The position numbers and the translations under genes are program-made. From Metridium senile (taxonomy: Eukaryota; Cnidaria; Anthozoa; Actiniaria; Metridiidae), in contig OX459095.1 in the NCBI GenBank assembly GCA_949775045.1, positions 22,596,811-22,660,810 on the forward strand: DNA of 64,000 nt, given 5' to 3'. Position 1 is the first letter of the stretch, and each line of letters begins with the position of its first letter. The notes under the pieces were generated by a model, which had not been told where the DNA came from, ran no database searches, and saw only the letters and a list, made by a program, of their open reading frames with translations. Positions 58,701-64,000 of this stretch are shown in pieces.

Positions 58701-60170
58701 GGAGCTGTGTTTTGTTTTTCTTCGCCGTTTTCTACTCGATTTTTACCCAATTTCGAGTAGAGTTTACACCGAAATTCATTGGCTATGTAAACATAAAGGT
58801 AGGTTTTGAGTGAAAGAGTCGAGAAAAGTGTAAATCAACAAAGATTACGTGTCATAAACACGATCAAATTCTGCCTAAGAATATTCTTCATCATCGTTCA
58901 CAACACAACAATAATATGCAGTGTTTGCTCGTTTCTTTTGTACAATTACGACTTTATTCGAAGAAATCTGTAAATATTAGTTGTATTATTCTTTTGTACG
59001 TATTGTGATCGTCATTGTCTTGAATTTGAGGCTGAATTCAAATTATAGTTTTGAAGGGACAGCTAAAAACGCCATCGTGAATAAATTAACTTTCGTCGTG
59101 GACTTTCGCTTCACTAATACAATAGGACGATCAAACTATTATCAATTTGCATATTTAATTTTGCAAGCCCTAACCCATATTTTCAGCGAAAAGCATCAAT
59201 GTTATTTCCAGAAATCTTTGCACATTAGCAAAGCTATTTTACCGAAATGTTTGTAATAACTATAATATAGTTTGTTTGAAATTATCCCTTTAAAATGTTT
59301 ACTTCATGATCAGGAAATCGTCAATTAATGCCATCGTTCAATGAAGTACCTGCCCGTGTGTATGTATGCACTATAAATGTCTAGTATATATCCGTAACAA
59401 ATGTAAATATTCTGACATCTGTTTCTTAATTAAACCATTATAGATTTGCTTTTCCCCGTGCTAAAAATACTGATAGTTTTACAATAATGAAACAAACTGT
59501 CACATGAAACTAAAAGGGGGGGAAACAGAAAATTATTATACGACTTCTGCGTAATTTTCCCATATCTTTATATTGGGCAAACGGCTTCAACATTTGTTTT
59601 AACATCCGTTCGATTTTGTTGAATGGCAATGTTGAAGCAGTTTGTCACCCCATTTCAACATTGTCATTGAAACCGTTTTCCCCCCTGGCTACGTTCAACA
59701 TCGTTCAATTGCAACAGCCATTCTACAACGTTCAACAAAATCGAACCAATGTTAAAGCCGTTTGCCCGGGCCTTAAAAGGAAGTCTAGTTCAAAAAAATT
59801 CATGTTTTATTAGAGTCACATAATAAAAATCTTACTCCAGATTTTTCCCGTAATACCCGTCACTTGCATTTTTCCGAATCTCAAATAAAATATTCTCATT
59901 CAAGTGCCTGTTTTTCTCGCTGGTTAAAATATGCTAACAGATAATTTATGGTTCTAACTTCGATAAAAAATAAAACGAGCTTTATACTCGGAGGATGGCT
60001 ATTCGAGTAAGAGTGCTAACATTTAATAAAGTGTCCAACCCGAAAATCGAGAGTTGTAATTGTCCTACGAAGTAAAGGGTTATACATGAGCAAAATTAGA
60101 ACACTTCCGCTACTACATATTTTATGATGGATAATGGATATTGTCTTCTCTCATGACGGACATTTTTTGT
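58700..60170. other. Intergenic or unannotated region upstream of MORC2
   Basis: AT-rich sequence with one MITE (59575-59767). The 91-aa frame at 58981-59256 has no family motif I recognise. A divergent neighbour starting here is possible but not demonstrated. Confidence 0.4.
59575..59767. mobile_element. MITE with GGGCAAACGGCTT ends and TTCAACATT subrepeats
   Basis: GGGCAAACGGCTTCAACATT at the left faces AATGTTAAAGCCGTTTGCCC at the right; CGATTTTGTTGAA.GGCAATG also pairs internally. Confidence 0.8.
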
Positions 60171-60177
60171 GTTGCAG

Positions 60178-60230
60178 GTGCTTCGAGATGAGGTGTCAAT
60201 TATGGTGGAGTCATTATTGCATCACCCAAG
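60178..60230 (+). other. Candidate 53-nt coding exon of an unknown gene
   Basis: TTTTTTGTGTTGCAG precedes the piece and GTGAATG follows it, making plausible acceptor and donor sites. One frame reads VLRDEVSIMVESLLHHPR. No partner exon was found and the motif is not recognised, so this could be chance. Confidence 0.2.
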
Positions 60231-62990
60231 GTGAATGAAGCGATATATGTGGGACGTCTTGTTTGAGAGATTCAACTGAGATGTGCGTCAAACAAATACC
60301 TCAGAAATGCGTCACTGGGACGTCTTGACAAGTATACACGTGACAGAAGGCTATGTAGATCACGGGTTGCAAATACGATTAATCAAAAGCATCCTTGTTG
60401 ACCGGTACTGCATGGTTTTCATATAACCGGAAGGTCTTGATGGCACCACCACGCATCTCATGGAGCGGTTGATTGGATTTCCGACACTAAAAGACAACCC
60501 GTGGCACACTTGCGTAAAATAAAAAAAACCCGGCCAGTCCCTTACATAATAACCGATGCCATTTATTCCTTTTTAAACATTCCCAAAGTAGTTTGATCAG
60601 ATCGGAAATGATCAAGAAATTGCAGTAAAGGGGATATCCCTTACAAGTTTATAGAGTATAAACCATTTCACAGTCCCTACCTAATGCCGAATCTACGATG
60701 CCTTCAGACGCAAGTAAAAAGATGACTAAAGCCAATTGGCAAGGATCAACAGGCCCGCTCCGACTCTCTCAATGTACGTGGTGCATTTTTTGGCTTCTAT
60801 TGGAAATAATAAGTCAAAGGTTGACCACACTCCTTTCCCTCCAGATGAAATGGTTTAAGCCGGCACGACCCACAAAGTAAAAGCTCAAGAGCTTCACATC
60901 CTACCGAAAACACAAGACGTTTTTTTGTCGAATTGCAAACAGCAAATGCGTGCAGAAAAAATCTTTAGTGTTTAGATGACAGTTTTCAAACTACAGGACA
61001 GGTTTTTGCCGTTAGTCTGACCTTTCTCGATGGCGCTCTTCCCGCGAGTCAAAACTACCTCTGCATACCTGAAAACAGTCCGTGCTCCGTGCGTTATCAT
61101 TGCAAAAATAACATTACTTCTTACACCAAGATGTTTGAAAATACCTCTGCAAGCCTGAAAACAGTCAGTTCCCTGTGCGTTATCATTGCAAAAAGAACAT
61201 AACAGTACTTCTTACTACACCAAGATATTTGAAGCGATATCCATCGTCAACACCCATCCCCCTACCTAAATGTCTATCCTCCGCCGACCACCCTTGTTAA
61301 GAGTCACTTGCTGCGGTCATGAGAATAAAAAATCAAATAAACACAAATTTCAATGCATCCGTTATTTTATTCCAAGCATTTTACCCTACCTTGGACCACG
61401 AGGCAGCTTTGCCGATTCTGGTCACAGACGTTAATTTAAAATGTCTGTACCGTCGTTTGGACAAGCCATATCCAGCAACAAATTTGCTCAAGAAAAAAAC
61501 ACTCGTCAGGCTTTCCACATGACATCCGATCCTTTGCTTCTCCACGCTACAAGTAACCTCGCCAGAGGGAGCAGTCGTTGCCCAATATCAATACGAACAC
61601 AATTGATGTATTGGCGCTGAGATGTATCAGAATCCACGTAACCCCTCCCCAAACCCAGAAAATACACAACATTCACTTTCCGGTCCCAGAACGGACCTAT
61701 TCTTTAATAAAAGCTCCTACACATTCACCTTCCGCTACATAGTAGCAATTTATCTCGCAAAATAATATAAAACTAATATAGTGTAATAGATAATAAGCTA
61801 CTATAAATATAAGTGGATAAGTATACTGTTATTGTTAATTTAATGACTAAAATATGTAGCTATGTCCCCTGCCACCAAATAAAGATGAGAAATTTGCTGC
61901 TTGGACTTACAGAAGCTACCAAGGTAAATCCGACGTGCCTTTGATGGCGACGAACAAGCTGGTACACGCGCCAAGAGAATAATTCTTGGATTACATCTAT
62001 ATTTCCGGGTGGACTTCAATCGTAGCTCAAATCCCATGCAAATTGTTACAATATCTAATTAAAAACTCGACCACTACATTCAAATCTGGACACAAAGCCG
62101 ACCCCAACATTTCCCGAAATATTTAAAAAACCCTTTGCTATTGTGTCTTCCAATTACTAACTACGAGTGTAATCTTGTGTTATAATAATCTACATGATGT
62201 ACTCCAAGCTTATTATATTAACCATACAAATCTAGATAAAACCCTTGAAGTATCCAAACCATTCACTGTTTTCACTAAAACCTATATACACACAAACACT
62301 GTCTTTCGAATGGCATGGGAGCACCGACCAAACCAGGCAACATTTGAAAAAGCAAGAGAAACAAGCAATGGCAACCTATGAATTAATCAACTCAATGCAG
62401 TTGTCCCAAATTTCTATTTGAATATGGAGATTTATATGTATGGTTACAAAAACAAAATAAATATCGATGCTTGTCTGGTCTCGTGGTCCTCCCAGCTGCA
62501 AAACTCACCAATGGAGTCACTCCCATGACGTGGATACCCTAAAGAGATAAACCCATTCCCCGATACATGCGATTTTCTGGCTTAAATCTCTTTTTTCTAG
62601 AAATGTTATTTCAATTCGGTGCTTATTTATGAACATATCCCAGACATCAAGACAGAATGCATCAAGACAGCCACAAAGAAAGAAGACATGTTTGCGGACT
62701 TTGTGGGCAGTCGTTGTGGAAGGAGCTTTGGGAAGTGAGGTATTGTTCCAGCACCACTGTCTGCTATATAATAATAATCATCAAAATAGCCACTTTATAA
62801 TCCTTTGCGGTCTAAAGCTCTTTCCGGTCAGGTCATAAAGTGTTATATTTTGATAGTTATTTCTAAATATAAGTCACTTTCCATTTATGTAGTTTTTCCA
62901 ATCATGAGTTTCTATCTCATTTCCGGACAGTAAAATCAATTTATCTATCAGCACTAAAATGTACCTATTCTGAAGAATTTGTTTGGTCCT
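60231..62990. other. Region with no gene identified; ~105-bp direct duplication at 61055-61235
   Basis: Within 61055-61235, ACCTCTGCA.ACCTGAAAAC / CGTGCGTTATCATTGCAAAA / CTTCTTACACCAAGAT.TTTG occurs twice. Short frames (61319-61522, 62175-62381, 62629-62838) show no recognisable domains. Confidence 0.5.
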
Positions 62991-63009
62991 TTCTAGAAGC
63001 TAGTTGATA

Positions 63010-63720
63010 GTTGTTTGATTTGGGTGATGCAATGTAACATGTGAAACAGCCTTGTTTTATGTTCACTTCCTTATTTGGTTAGGTTGGTAGACATTTGTGT
63101 CTATAACCTTTGCAACACTATCGAAATATATCACATTAAGAATTTTACGAGGAACAGAATGGGTTGTCGCTCTCGCAGCCAATTTTAGTAAAACAGAAAC
63201 AGAATATAGTTCCAAAATAAAAGCGGCTGCAAGTAAAAGCTACACGATAACCCTTTATAGTAGCAATCTGAAATAACATAACTAGTCATATATGCTAGAG
63301 CCCTATTGATACAACGTTATTCTGTTTCACATGTTACTTTACATCACTCAAGCAAAATTGTTACCTATTTACAAACCAGTTATATTTTGGAATTCCTCAG
63401 GTAGAGGAAGAGGTGTCAACCTAACTAGGAGATGCAGTATTTCATGTTTTATAACTACGAACACCTAAAACTATGTTTACCCAATTGCACAACTGGTCAT
63501 GTTCAAAGCTTAAAAGAAACCAAAACCAATCTTCTAGTCGTTCGAAACTCGATAAGTATTACAGTGATCATCATCAAAAATCCAGGGGCTAATTAACTTT
63601 TTCTTTCCCCTTAGCCAGACCAGGGCTCTTTTTTGAAATTTCCATAAAATATTCGGGTTAGAGGGCACCATCTAACTAGTTCCTGTACTTTTAGCTTTGA
63701 ACATGACGTCTGTGCAACTA
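63010..63720. repeat. Overlapping palindromes
   Basis: GTGATGCAATGTAACATGTGAAACAG (63025) faces CTGTTTCACATGTTACTTTACATCAC (63326). GCACAACTGGTCATGTTCAA / AGCTTAAAAG (63487) faces CTTTTAGCTTTGAACATGAC / GTCTGTGC (63690). These are probably ends of nested repeats. Confidence 0.6.
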
Positions 63721-64000
63721 CAGGTGAAGTTTGTGATTAAATTAACCACATTTTCAAAGCTTCTTCTTTTAATTACTGCACTATGAACAAAATACGTGCA
63801 CGTCTTTCAAGATTTATCAATGATTCATCTAAAAAAGGTGGTCAATTGAACCCTATTATTCCCAGACGAAAAGGAATTACAAGCATACACCCAAACACGA
63901 ATAATCATTTGTTAATGATTTTATCGACTAAAGGCTTGTTTACACTAGCAATTTTGTCGCGCGATTTCATAATAATCTCGCATTCTGATTGGCTGGGTGT

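Noticed and set aside
61319..61522. 67-aa frame as a small gene
   Set aside because: No recognisable motif, no codon or splice support, and surrounded by stop-rich sequence.

Overview
The window is animal nuclear DNA: AT-rich, with spliced genes carrying GT/AG introns, many microsatellites and minisatellites, dozens of short palindromic (MITE-like) elements, two truncated non-LTR retrotransposons and a tRNA-derived SINE. Both recognisable genes are conserved across animals. The repeat style (palindromic MITEs with TA-flanked ends, a 'GACGAAGGGCTAAAGCTCGAAACGTC'-type core, imperfect GAT/CAT arrays) suggests an aquatic invertebrate, most likely a cnidarian. That taxon is inferred and the sequence does not fix it.

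Left third (1-18605, + strand): the 3' half of a HECTD4-type HECT E3 ubiquitin ligase gene. I assembled 18 coding exons by hand. All junction phases agree, giving 1,666 residues and a stop at 18603-18605. The gene starts to the left of the window. Introns carry several MITEs and a 4.1-kb foldback element (10312-14455). Just past the stop, the last coding stretch has been copied about four to five times as decayed repeats.

Middle (18606-24426): a tail-to-tail intergenic spacer with a small MITE, a broken LINE (about 20520-21870, +) and a 1.2-kb palindromic element.

Right (24427-58285, - strand): a complete MORC2-type gene. I assembled 39 coding exons with consistent phases (3,144 nt, 1,047 residues; human MORC2 is about the same length). 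It shows an intact GHKL ATPase, a coiled-coil insertion, a CW zinc finger, an AT-hook-like motif, a chromo-like region and a C-terminal coiled coil. Exons 4-39 lie between 24.4 and 47.8 kb. Intron 3 is 9.5 kb and packed with 92-185-bp tandem repeats. Two identical inverted CCAAT-type 12-mers lie 290-355 bp upstream of the start codon.

Far right (58286-64000): the MORC2 upstream region, then sequence with a MITE, a tandem duplication and nested palindromes. I could identify no gene there; one 53-nt exon-like piece at 60178 is only a candidate.

The two genes act in different pathways (ubiquitin ligation; chromatin compaction and silencing) and I see no functional link beyond adjacency. The most interesting signals are structural: tandem duplication of terminal coding sequence at both convergent gene ends, a fourfold-duplicated splice-donor cassette, a 75-bp in-frame coiled-coil duplication, an RRM-like segment in the HECTD4 protein, hammerhead-ribozyme-like repeat cores, and palindromes embedded in (TA)n tracts. 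I found no prokaryotic system, CRISPR array, or clearly new protein system.
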